Shown here in pieces: positions 1 through 7,333 of a DNA stretch of 39,566 nucleotides. The notes beneath the pieces were generated by a model, which did not search any database, had not been told where the DNA came from, and worked only from the letters and a program-made list of their open reading frames with translations. The stretch's first letter is position 1, and the number at the start of each line of letters is the position of its first letter. Source of the stretch: Eubacteriales bacterium. Lineage in GTDB: Bacteria > Bacillota > Clostridia > Christensenellales > Aristaeellaceae. The DNA lies in the NCBI GenBank assembly GCA_030532025.1, contig JAUNLY010000003.1, forward strand, positions 1-39,566, read 5' to 3'. The translations under genes and the position numbers were made by a program.

Positions 1-2
1 AT

Positions 3-110
3 GAAGGACATGCCTATGGCTTACAGCCCATAAAGAAAAAGAGAAACTTTTTCTCCAAATTCTATAAGCGCGGCAGGAGCCGTCGCAAGCGTTATAGAGA
101 CGCAGTATAA
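3..110 (+). CDS. C-terminal end of an unknown protein (5' truncated by window edge)
   Basis: An open frame enters from the left edge and reads 35 codons to TAA at 108-110. The tail is very basic: the last 18 residues are SKFYKRGRSRRKRYRDAV, with 9 Lys/Arg. Nothing upstream is visible, so the product cannot be named. A basic tail of this kind can be a cytoplasmic membrane-protein tail or a nucleic-acid contact, but that is only inference. The frame could also be open by chance, because it is short. The stop is followed directly by a palindromic repeat element, as also happens after ppdK and btuD, which supports this being a real gene end. Confidence 0.45.
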   Translation, partial: EGHAYGLQPIKKKRNFFSKFYKRGRSRRKRYRDAV

Positions 111-116
111 TCGCTA

Positions 117-232
117 TGCTAATTTAACCCCTTAATGCTTTGATAAAATTGTCTTTTTCCGTTTTTTCGTTTCTTTATTCTACTTTGCAAAAAACGGCGT
201 AAATCTTTTAATTAATGTTGCGATTAGTATTA
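117..232. repeat. Intergenic palindromic element, copy A (long, interrupted)
   Basis: The left part (132-156) matches 23 of 25 positions of the ppdK-downstream copy (4497-4521). The shared words are TTAATGCTT, GATAAA and TTGTCTTT. The right end (212-232, containing GATTAGTATTAA) is the inverted partner of the left end (CTAATTTAA at 119-127). Between them lies about 55 nt of T-rich sequence not found in the other copies. It looks like an older or expanded copy of the same element. Confidence 0.6.
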
Positions 233-250
233 AATGGGTTTCTAAATTAT

Positions 251-273
251 AAGCCCGAGAACCCCTCGGGCTT
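251..273. other. Hairpin upstream of the MATE gene
   Basis: A 9-bp perfect stem AAGCCCGAG / CTCGGGCTT with loop AACCC. It is not followed by a T-tract on the plus strand, so it is either a weak terminator for the upstream gene or a leader hairpin of the MATE transcript. No convincing promoter for the MATE gene could be read between 110 and 333. Confidence 0.4.
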
Positions 274-333
274 AAAGTATGTAAAGATATTATATTTTTC
301 AAGGTATATATATATATTTAAAGGAGTCAATTA

Positions 334-1731
334 ATGCAGTTTTCCGATAGAGTGAAAGTTAAGCTAATAGGCGACAGAGCCTTTTATAAAAAGGTTTTTC
401 GCATTTTCTTGCCGGCAGTTGTGCATGTAAGCGTTACCAACTTCGTTAACTTTTTGGATAACCTTATGATAGGCAAGTTAGGCACAGCGCAGATGAGCGG
501 TGTTGGTGTTTCCAACCAGCTTCTGCTCGTGTTTAACATGATTATATTTGGGGTTTTGAGCGCTGCCGGTATTTTCTCCGTCCAGTTTTTCGGGAGCCAA
601 GATTTTAGCGGGGTAAGAAAAGTATTCCGTGCAAAAATTTATATGGGTGTTGTAACTACTGTTTTGGGTATAGCACTTTTCTTGACGGCGGACGAAGCTT
701 TGCTTTCGCTTTTCTTGCAAGGAGAAGGCTCTAAGGAATTAGCGGAAAGCATTTTAGCAAACGCTAAAACATATTTGCATATAATGTTATTTGGGCTTCC
801 TGCCTTTGTGCTGTCGCAGAGCATAAGCACCACCATGCGAGAATCAGGGGAGATGAAAGTCCCCATGCAGGCGGGTGTTGCAGCGCTTTTAACAAACCTT
901 ACGGGCAACTATCTGCTTATTTTCGGTAATTTAGGTTTTCCTAAGTTAGGCCTTATAGGTGCTGCCATTGCGACGGCGCTTTCAAGGTATGTGGAGCTTG
1001 GCATTATAAGTTATGCGGCTAAGTATAACGATAAATTCCGGTTTTTTAAAGGCGTATTCCGCAGTTTTTCCGTACCTGCGAGCCTCTGGAAGGATATTTT
1101 TATAAAAGGCGCACCGCTTATGCTAAACGAAATACTCTGGTCTTTGAGCATGTCCGCGGTAAACCAGATTTATTCAAGGCGAGCCTTAAAGGTGTTGGCC
1201 GCTATAAATATTTCATCGTCCGTTGTCGGCATGTTTACAGTGGTGCTAATAGCATCAGGCACGGCGGTGGCCGTAATTATAGGGCATCTTTTGGGTGCGG
1301 GGAAAACAGAACAAGCCAAAAAAGAAGCATGGCAGCTTATGTCGTTTAGCTTCTTTGCCTGCGCTTTGCTGGGGGCTTTGTTGTATTTTTTAGCACCTCT
1401 ATTTCCTAAAATGTTCAACACACAGGACGAAATACGTCAAACAGCGGTGAGCTTTATGCGTACATTTTCCATAGTGCTTCCGGTTAAGGCTGCTACAAAC
1501 TGTAGCTATTACACTCTGCGTGCCGGCGGCAAAACCGTAATAACCTTCCTGTTTGACTCTGCATTTAACTGGGTGGTGCTTATACCCCTTGCATATGCCT
1601 TAGTGGAGTATACAAGTTTACCTATAGAAGAACTGTATTTTTGGGTACAGGCCGCTACCTTGCTTAAACTCTTATTAGGGTTGGTTTTGGTACAAAGGGG
1701 CACTTGGGTACATAATTTAGTCAAAGCATAA
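334..1731 (+). CDS. MATE family multidrug/cation efflux transporter
   Basis: 465 residues with about 12 hydrophobic segments, the normal size for a MATE exporter (Na+ or H+ driven antiport of organic cations or drugs across the inner membrane). Typical features are the early VNFLDNLMIGKLG motif in the first membrane segments, the LQGEG/YLHIMLFGLP stretch, and a repeat of the same half-fold in the second half (RAGGKT late in the protein). AAGGAG at 321-326 lies 7 nt before the ATG. It stands alone between a repeat element and the ppdK promoter, so it may be monocistronic. The substrate cannot be told from sequence. Family assignment is firm. Confidence 0.9.
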   Translation: MQFSDRVKVKLIGDRAFYKKVFRIFLPAVVHVSVTNFVNFLDNLMIGKLGTAQMSGVGVSNQLLLVFNMIIFGVLSAAGIFSVQFFGSQDFSGVRKVFRAKIYMGVVTTVLGIALFLTADEALLSLFLQGEGSKELAESILANAKTYLHIMLFGLPAFVLSQSISTTMRESGEMKVPMQAGVAALLTNLTGNYLLIFGNLGFPKLGLIGAAIATALSRYVELGIISYAAKYNDKFRFFKGVFRSFSVPASLWKDIFIKGAPLMLNEILWSLSMSAVNQIYSRRALKVLAAINISSSVVGMFTVVLIASGTAVAVIIGHLLGAGKTEQAKKEAWQLMSFSFFACALLGALLYFLAPLFPKMFNTQDEIRQTAVSFMRTFSIVLPVKAATNCSYYTLRAGGKTVITFLFDSAFNWVVLIPLAYALVEYTSLPIEELYFWVQAATLLKLLLGLVLVQRGTWVHNLVKA

Positions 1732-1744
1732 AAAGTTTTTTATG

Positions 1745-1773
1745 TTGTAAAAGATATAGATTTCGTGTATAAT
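1745..1773 (+). promoter_or_regulatory. SigA-type promoter of ppdK
   Basis: -35 TTGTAA (1745-1750), a 17-nt spacer and a perfect -10 TATAAT (1768-1773). The roughly 60-nt leader contains a small hairpin, CACGGA (1785-1790) with TCCGTG (1801-1806), just before the AAGGAGG ribosome site at 1827-1833. Confidence 0.8.
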
Positions 1774-1840
1774 CGTTTTGCACCCACGGATGCTTATTTT
1801 TCCGTGCGATGATGTTTGACAACAATAAGGAGGAAAATGC

Positions 1841-4477
1841 ATGTCAAAATATGTGTATCTGTTTAAAGAGGGCGATGCGTCCATGCGCAACCTGTTGGGG
1901 GGCAAAGGTGCCAACCTTGCAGAAATGACCAACATAGGTCTTCCCGTGCCTTACGGCTTTACGGTAACGACCGAAGCTTGCACACGCTACTATGAAGATG
2001 GGAAAACAATAGCTCCCGAAATCGAAGAAGAAATATACAAGGCTCTTCAGGTAGCGGAAGAACAGGCAGGCAAAAAGTTTGGCGATCCCGAAAACCCCTT
2101 CTTGGTATCAGTTCGTTCAGGCGCGCGTGCTTCCATGCCCGGCATGATGGATACTATTTTAAACTTAGGTCTTAACGATGTTTCAGTAGAAGGCATGGCA
2201 AAGCTTACCGACAACCCCAGATTTGCTTATGACAGCTACCGTCGTTTCATACAGATGTTCTCAGATGTTGTTATGGAAATAGATAAAGACCTTTTCCACA
2301 ACGCATTAGAAGCTGCCAAAGCTAAAAAAGGCACCACGCAGGATACAGACCTCACCGCAGAAGACTTAAAAGAACTCGTTGTAGTATTTAAAAATATCTA
2401 CAAAGAAGCCATCGGTAAGGATTTCCCGCAGGACCCCAAGGTACAGCTTATGGAAGCCATAAAGGCAGTTTTCCGCTCCTGGGATAACCCGCGCGCAATA
2501 TACTACCGCCGCATGAACGACATACCCTCAAGCTGGGGCACAGCCGTTAACGTGCAGAGCATGGTATTTGGCAACATGGGCAACGATTGCGGCACAGGCG
2601 TTGCATTTACCCGTAACCCTGCAACCGGCGAAAACAAGATTTACGGCGAATACCTTATGAACGCACAGGGCGAGGACGTTGTTGCCGGTATCCGCACACC
2701 CCACCCGCTGAGCGATATGCAGGAATCCATGCCGGAAATCCACAAACAGTTTACCGAAATTGCAGACAGGCTTGAAAAACATTACCGCGACATGCAGGAC
2801 CTCGAATTTACAATAGAACGTGGCAAACTGTTTATTCTTCAGACCAGGAACGGCAAACGTACCGCACAGGCTGCTGTAAAAATAGCTGTTGACCTTGTGG
2901 ACGAAGGCATGCTTTCTGAAGAAGAAGCCGTATTAAAGGTAGAGCCCAAACAGCTCGACAGCTTGCTTCACCCCACATTTGACGCAACAGCCCTTAAAAA
3001 TGCAGAACACATTGCAACAGGCCTTCCCGCATCTCCCGGTGCAGGTGCAGGTAAACTCTATTTCACCGCTTCAGAAGCTGCAGACGCAGGTCGCCGTGGC
3101 GAAAAGGTAATACTTCTCCGCGACGAAACCACCCCCGAAGACATCGAGGGCATGGACTTTGCACAGGCAATACTTACAGCACGTGGCGGCATGACAAGCC
3201 ATGCAGCTGTTGTTGCACGTGGTATGGGCAGAGCGGCTGTTGTAGGCTGCCCGGCAGTACACTTAAACGAAGCCAAAAAAGAAGTGCGCATTGGCGACAA
3301 GCTATATAAGCAGGGCGACACCATTAGCGTAGACGGTAGCACAGGCAAGGTTTACGACGGTGTTATCCCCACAGTTGAAGCAAGCGTTTCGGGTGACTTC
3401 GCTCGTCTTATGGGCTGGGCAGATGCCGCAAGGCGCCTGCAGGTTCGCACAAACGCCGACACTCCCAGAGACACCAAACAGGCAGTGCACTTTGGCGCAG
3501 AGGGCATAGGCCTTTGCCGTACAGAGCATATGTTCTTCGAAGCGGACCGCGTAAAAGCCATGCGCGAGATGATACTCTCCGACTCCGCCGAACAGCGCAG
3601 TGCAGCACTTGACAAAATACTTCCCTTCCAGCAGAAAGACTTTGAAGAAATGTTCGAAGCCTTGGAAGGCCGTCCGATGACCGTGCGCTACTTAGACCCG
3701 CCGTTGCACGAATTCCTGCCCGTTAAGAGCATGACGGCAGAAATCGAAGCGATCGCAAAAGAACTTGGCACAACGGTAGAAGCCATCAACGAAAAGATTG
3801 ACGAACTGCACGAATTCAACCCCATGATGGGTCATCGTGGTTGCCGTCTCTCCGTAACCTATCCCGAAATAGCCAAAATGCAGACCCGTGCGGTGCTTCA
3901 GGCAGCGCTCAACGTCCGCAAGGAAAAAGGCTACGATATCGTTCCTGAAATCATGATACCGCTGGTAGGCACAAAGGCAGAGCTTAAGTTCGTAAAGAAC
4001 GCCGTTGTTGAAACCGCCGAGAAAGTATTCGAAGAATACGGCGAAAAAATCGACTACCATGTCGGCACCATGATTGAGATACCGCGTGCCACCGTCACCG
4101 CAGACGAAATTGCAGAAGAAGCGGACTTCTTCTCCTTCGGCACCAACGACCTCACCCAGATGACATTCGGCTTCAGCCGTGACGACGCCGGCAAATTCCT
4201 CAATTCCTACTACGACAACCGTATTTTGGAATTCGACCCCTTTGCAAGGCTCGACTTTGACGGCGTAGGCAAATTGGTCAAGATGGCAGCCAAACTCGGC
4301 AGAACAACCAAGCCCGAATTAAAGCTCGGTATCTGCGGTGAGCATGGTGGCGACCCTGCAACCATAGAATTCTGCCATAACATAGGTCTTAACTACGTAT
4401 CCTGCTCTCCCTTCCGTGTACCGGTTGCACGCCTTGCAGCAGCACATGCCGCAATCAAGGAAAAACAGGCAAAGTAA
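1841..4477 (+). CDS. ppdK: Pyruvate, phosphate dikinase
   Basis: 878 residues, the usual PPDK length. It reversibly converts PEP, AMP and PPi to pyruvate, ATP and Pi; in anaerobes it often runs as a glycolytic, PPi-saving enzyme. The N-terminal nucleotide-binding domain opens with LLGGKGANLAEM. The central phosphohistidine domain has GGMTSHAAVVARGMG with the swivelling catalytic His454. The C-terminal TIM barrel contains GTMIEIPRA, FGTNDLTQM and the proton-donor Cys832 in GICGEHGG. ATG 1841 is preceded by AAGGAGG 8 nt away. It has its own promoter and strong terminator, so it is monocistronic. No PPDK regulatory protein is seen nearby. High confidence. Confidence 0.98.
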   Translation: MSKYVYLFKEGDASMRNLLGGKGANLAEMTNIGLPVPYGFTVTTEACTRYYEDGKTIAPEIEEEIYKALQVAEEQAGKKFGDPENPFLVSVRSGARASMPGMMDTILNLGLNDVSVEGMAKLTDNPRFAYDSYRRFIQMFSDVVMEIDKDLFHNALEAAKAKKGTTQDTDLTAEDLKELVVVFKNIYKEAIGKDFPQDPKVQLMEAIKAVFRSWDNPRAIYYRRMNDIPSSWGTAVNVQSMVFGNMGNDCGTGVAFTRNPATGENKIYGEYLMNAQGEDVVAGIRTPHPLSDMQESMPEIHKQFTEIADRLEKHYRDMQDLEFTIERGKLFILQTRNGKRTAQAAVKIAVDLVDEGMLSEEEAVLKVEPKQLDSLLHPTFDATALKNAEHIATGLPASPGAGAGKLYFTASEAADAGRRGEKVILLRDETTPEDIEGMDFAQAILTARGGMTSHAAVVARGMGRAAVVGCPAVHLNEAKKEVRIGDKLYKQGDTISVDGSTGKVYDGVIPTVEASVSGDFARLMGWADAARRLQVRTNADTPRDTKQAVHFGAEGIGLCRTEHMFFEADRVKAMREMILSDSAEQRSAALDKILPFQQKDFEEMFEALEGRPMTVRYLDPPLHEFLPVKSMTAEIEAIAKELGTTVEAINEKIDELHEFNPMMGHRGCRLSVTYPEIAKMQTRAVLQAALNVRKEKGYDIVPEIMIPLVGTKAELKFVKNAVVETAEKVFEEYGEKIDYHVGTMIEIPRATVTADEIAEEADFFSFGTNDLTQMTFGFSRDDAGKFLNSYYDNRILEFDPFARLDFDGVGKLVKMAAKLGRTTKPELKLGICGEHGGDPATIEFCHNIGLNYVSCSPFRVPVARLAAAHAAIKEKQAK

Positions 4478-4546
4478 TTAATACTAATCTCAAACATTAA
4501 TGCTTCGATAAACTTGTCTTTGCATTAACGATTTGGATTAGTATAA
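4478..4546. repeat. Intergenic palindromic element, copy B (most complete)
   Basis: It starts directly after the ppdK stop. The left arm (4479-4503, containing TACTAATCTCAAACATTAAT) is inverted in the right arm (4521-4545, TTAACGATTTGGATTAGTAT), with about 18 nt between (TCGATAAACTTGTCTT). The ends are TACTAATC/GATTAGTA. It can fold into a long imperfect hairpin. Copies or parts occur at 117-232, 24579-24601 and 33945-33980. Confidence 0.75.
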
Positions 4547-4573
4547 ACAGACGATCAAAGTACAATAAGTATT

Positions 4574-4618
4574 AAACAACAAGGCACCTGCAAGGGTGCC
4601 TTGTTGTTTGCTTTTTTC
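4574..4618 (+). terminator. Rho-independent terminator of ppdK
   Basis: A 15-bp perfect stem AAACAACAAGGCACC (4574-4588) with its complement at 4595-4609, a 6-nt loop, then GCTTTTTT. It sits between convergent ppdK and gtrA and may also stop the opposing transcript, although the T-tract favours the plus strand. Confidence 0.92.
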
Positions 4619-4660
4619 GGAGAATTCAATACTGTATTTAACTAAATATAATATAAATTT

Positions 4661-5155
4661 TTAATGCTTTTTCTTTCTAAATACCACAAAGCGACTGGCG
4701 AAGTAGTTGAATATTACTACAAGCACATTCATAAGTATTTTTACTATGCCGTGGGGTATGTTGAATACATATATGCAAAAATTATATAGCGCTAAGTCAA
4801 ACAGCAAAAAGCTCAAGACCCTTGCGGATACAAACAGTATAAACTCAAGCCGTTGGCTTTTTGTGTCTGTGGAAGTAGCTTTAAATACATAGCGGCGGTT
4901 TGTGAAAAAGGCGAACAACACGCTTAAAATCCAGCCAAGGGAGTTTGATATGTTTAGTATTGCCGCATGCTCAAAGCTGCCTTTTAAATAGTTTTCGGGC
5001 TTAAGCAGAAATGTGAGCGAAAAGTAGACAAACCAGTTTACAAGGGTTGTAAGCACGCCAAATACAACGTATATAATTACCTGTCGCAGGTTTTCGTTTT
5101 GAAGAAGCTTTTGTATTTTTTCGCTTTCAATAAATTTCTTTATTTTTTGTTTCAT
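4661..5155 (-). CDS. GtrA family membrane protein
   Basis: 164 residues, four predicted membrane helices (about 25-48, 66-88, 104-122, 132-157) and a charged N-terminus and C-terminus (FRKKKH). This is the size and pattern of GtrA proteins, which are proposed to flip polyprenyl-phosphate-linked sugars or to help transfer them. Motifs include FGVLTTLVNWFVYF and FFTNRRYVFKA, both typical of the family. The ATG overlaps the upstream stop (ATGA), with AAGGAG before it, so it is the last gene of the envelope operon. Its partner is likely the GT-C-like protein two genes upstream. The sugar is unknown. Confidence 0.9.
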   Translation of the reverse strand: MKQKIKKFIESEKIQKLLQNENLRQVIIYVVFGVLTTLVNWFVYFSLTFLLKPENYLKGSFEHAAILNISNSLGWILSVLFAFFTNRRYVFKATSTDTKSQRLEFILFVSARVLSFLLFDLALYNFCIYVFNIPHGIVKILMNVLVVIFNYFASRFVVFRKKKH

Positions 5156-5394
5156 TGGTTCTCCTTGTTAAACAGCTCAAGCTCTCCGCTGTCGCCACGG
5201 GAATAACCTAAGCTTAGTAGTTGCTGTTTTTGTATTGTAGCAGGCGTTTTTAGTTTTGCTGTGCTGTAAAATATAGTATCACCCTGTATTTCTTTTACGG
5301 TGATATTGGCCTGCTTTATCTCGTCGTTTTCAAGCCATATGGCTTTTATTTTTTTGCCATAGCGCAGTGAATAATTTAAAAAACGCTCAATCAT
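5152..5394 (-). CDS. Small conserved-looking hypothetical protein (80 aa)
   Basis: 80 residues, soluble, with no signal peptide or membrane segment. It starts MIERFLNYSLRYGKKIKAIW, followed by short alternating beta-like stretches (ANITVKEIQGDTIFYSTA) and a tail YSRGDSGELELF. The pattern suggests a small mostly-beta, WYL- or SH3-like fold, but this is inference and no family was recognised with confidence. It overlaps the upstream glycosyltransferase-like gene by 8 nt and the downstream gtrA by 4 nt, which argues strongly that it is translated and functionally tied to them. A regulatory or adaptor role in the operon is possible. Confidence 0.75.
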   Translation of the reverse strand: MIERFLNYSLRYGKKIKAIWLENDEIKQANITVKEIQGDTIFYSTAKLKTPATIQKQQLLSLGYSRGDSGELELFNKENQ

Positions 5395-7333
5395 AATTTG
5401 CTTTAAACACAGCTATTGCGTTGTCATTATAAACTACAGGGTATATAGCTGCAAGTTCCTGCATGTCTGCACCGTATTTGGCAAGCTCATGAGGTGTAAA
5501 TAGTATATAGTCCACGCCGTATTTATTTAAAATATCTTTACTGTCTTCAGGCGAAGAATAGAAAAGCCGTATGTCGCTTTCGCGCTCGCCTATATTAAAG
5601 CCGTGGTAATAAAGCCACATAGCGGGGCCGCACACTATGCTTCTGCCTGCTAAAGACGATACGGGGTTTATATGCTGTGTACCGGTTAAGAACAAGGCGT
5701 TATCTTCAGTGTTTTCTTCAACCCACTTTGCAAGTCTTACATCTTCCTGTGAAAACATCTCATAATCGCTTTTTATTTCTCTTGTTATAGAAAGCGTGCC
5801 AGTCAAGAAAAACACTATGCAGGATAGTATGGCGATAGCTTTGCGGGATTTTAGGCCTTTTAATCTATCCAAAAGAGAAAAAGCATATTCTGAAACAGCT
5901 ATGGTGCAAAGCGCATACCACACGTAAAAAAGCTTGTTGTTATCGTAAATATTCGGCTGGAAACGTATGAACTCCGCTGGTATAAATATCATAAACGCGC
6001 CGAGATATATAAAGCGGTGCTTTTTATTGTTTTCAAAAAGTGAAAATATAATGAGCAAAAATGGCAAGCCTATGTTTTTTACATAAAACCAAATATAGGG
6101 GTCTTTTAAGCCGCTTCCGCTGTTGTTTACCCAGTTGAAGTGCAGGCTTAAAAAATGCTCGCTTGCAGAGGACTGCTTAAATGTAAACATAAACAACTGT
6201 GGCAAGGACAGTGCTCCTGCAACTGCAATATAGATAAGCCAAGGCTTTATGTTTTTATGTTTTATAATATCCCATAAAAACCAAGCGAAACTTAAAAGCA
6301 CGAGCGCCAAAAAACTGTGCGTATGTATAAGCGGTAGGCTTCCGCCGATAGTGCCAAGAAGTACAATTTGTTTGGTGTCGTAAGTTTTTTCTTTGATAAA
6401 ATCGTACATTAAATATATGCAGGGGAATATAAACACCCAGCCCGCAAGGAATGTGCGTTGCGGCACGAGCATATCCACTATTATATTGCTCCAGCGCAGG
6501 TTGTATGTGTCAAACTCCGCGTGGTTTGCGGGCGTCTGGTACCAGCCGTTTAAAATTGTGTTAAATCGCTCAAACCAAGTGCCGAGCTTAAGCTCGTTGC
6601 TGCCGGGGCTTCCAAGGTTAATTCCCGCCATATCCAAAGAATATAAAAATCCAAGGCCGCCGTTTATAAAAAGCAAAAGTGCTGCAAGCACAGCAACACG
6701 TTTTTGCCCGCTTATTCTAAGCGCTAAAAGCATAAAGCCCGCAAATACAAGCAGCATCATAATAGCTGCGGGGAATATCATGCTAAAGCGTAGGCTTGTG
6801 CCAAAAAGCATAAAGCTTGTTGAAAGGCTGTCTGCTAAAAAAGGATAGGATAATCTCTCTTGAGGAAATATGCTGTAAATTGGCGGGAACGGTTTGTTTT
6901 TAAGCGAGGTGGCAATGGATAAATGCAGAGGCAAATCCCCATAGGTGGATTGGCCGACGTGCAAACTGCCGTCAACGGGACGCAGAATATGCGTGTGCAA
7001 AAGATAAATCCCTATAAATGTAAGCGGTACTGCGACAAGAGTCACGATTTTTAGATCGCTCTTATCCTTATTCGTAAATTGCCAAGAGGGTTTATATTTA
7101 CCTAAAACTGTTGCAATTACTGCTGTAACGCATGCAAGCCCTAAGGCGATAAGGTTTGATAATATAGAAAACGGCATAAAAAACGAAGCTAAAGCCGGTA
7201 ACCACATCATAAGCAGTAGCCCCAAAACAAGGCCTATCCAAAGCCTGTATAAGATAGTCTTTTTAGGGATTACTTGGTTTATAATAGCTATACCGCACAG
7301 TTCAAACGATAGGAATACGAAAACTGCCGTCAT
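5387..7333 (-). CDS. Multi-pass membrane protein, GT-C glycosyltransferase-like
   Basis: 648 residues, with about 12 or more hydrophobic segments through residue 530 and then a soluble C-terminal part. After the fourth helix comes a loop with YGDLPLHL (Asp133, His137), resembling the acidic motif that GT-C enzymes use to bind polyprenyl-phosphate sugars. The C-terminal region (DNALFLTGTQH, then RSIVCGPAMWLYYHG, then YGVDYILFTPHE) resembles the soluble tail of YfhO/GT-39-like membrane proteins. The likely role is sugar transfer on the outer face of the membrane from a lipid-linked donor. The start overlaps the acyltransferase stop by 4 nt. Neither donor nor acceptor can be named. GT-C assignment is moderate; membrane topology is clear. 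Confidence 0.7.
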   Translation of the reverse strand: MTAVFVFLSFELCGIAIINQVIPKKTILYRLWIGLVLGLLLMMWLPALASFFMPFSILSNLIALGLACVTAVIATVLGKYKPSWQFTNKDKSDLKIVTLVAVPLTFIGIYLLHTHILRPVDGSLHVGQSTYGDLPLHLSIATSLKNKPFPPIYSIFPQERLSYPFLADSLSTSFMLFGTSLRFSMIFPAAIMMLLVFAGFMLLALRISGQKRVAVLAALLLFINGGLGFLYSLDMAGINLGSPGSNELKLGTWFERFNTILNGWYQTPANHAEFDTYNLRWSNIIVDMLVPQRTFLAGWVFIFPCIYLMYDFIKEKTYDTKQIVLLGTIGGSLPLIHTHSFLALVLLSFAWFLWDIIKHKNIKPWLIYIAVAGALSLPQLFMFTFKQSSASEHFLSLHFNWVNNSGSGLKDPYIWFYVKNIGLPFLLIIFSLFENNKKHRFIYLGAFMIFIPAEFIRFQPNIYDNNKLFYVWYALCTIAVSEYAFSLLDRLKGLKSRKAIAILSCIVFFLTGTLSITREIKSDYEMFSQEDVRLAKWVEENTEDNALFLTGTQHINPVSSLAGRSIVCGPAMWLYYHGFNIGERESDIRLFYSSPEDSKDILNKYGVDYILFTPHELAKYGADMQELAAIYPVVYNDNAIAVFKANYD

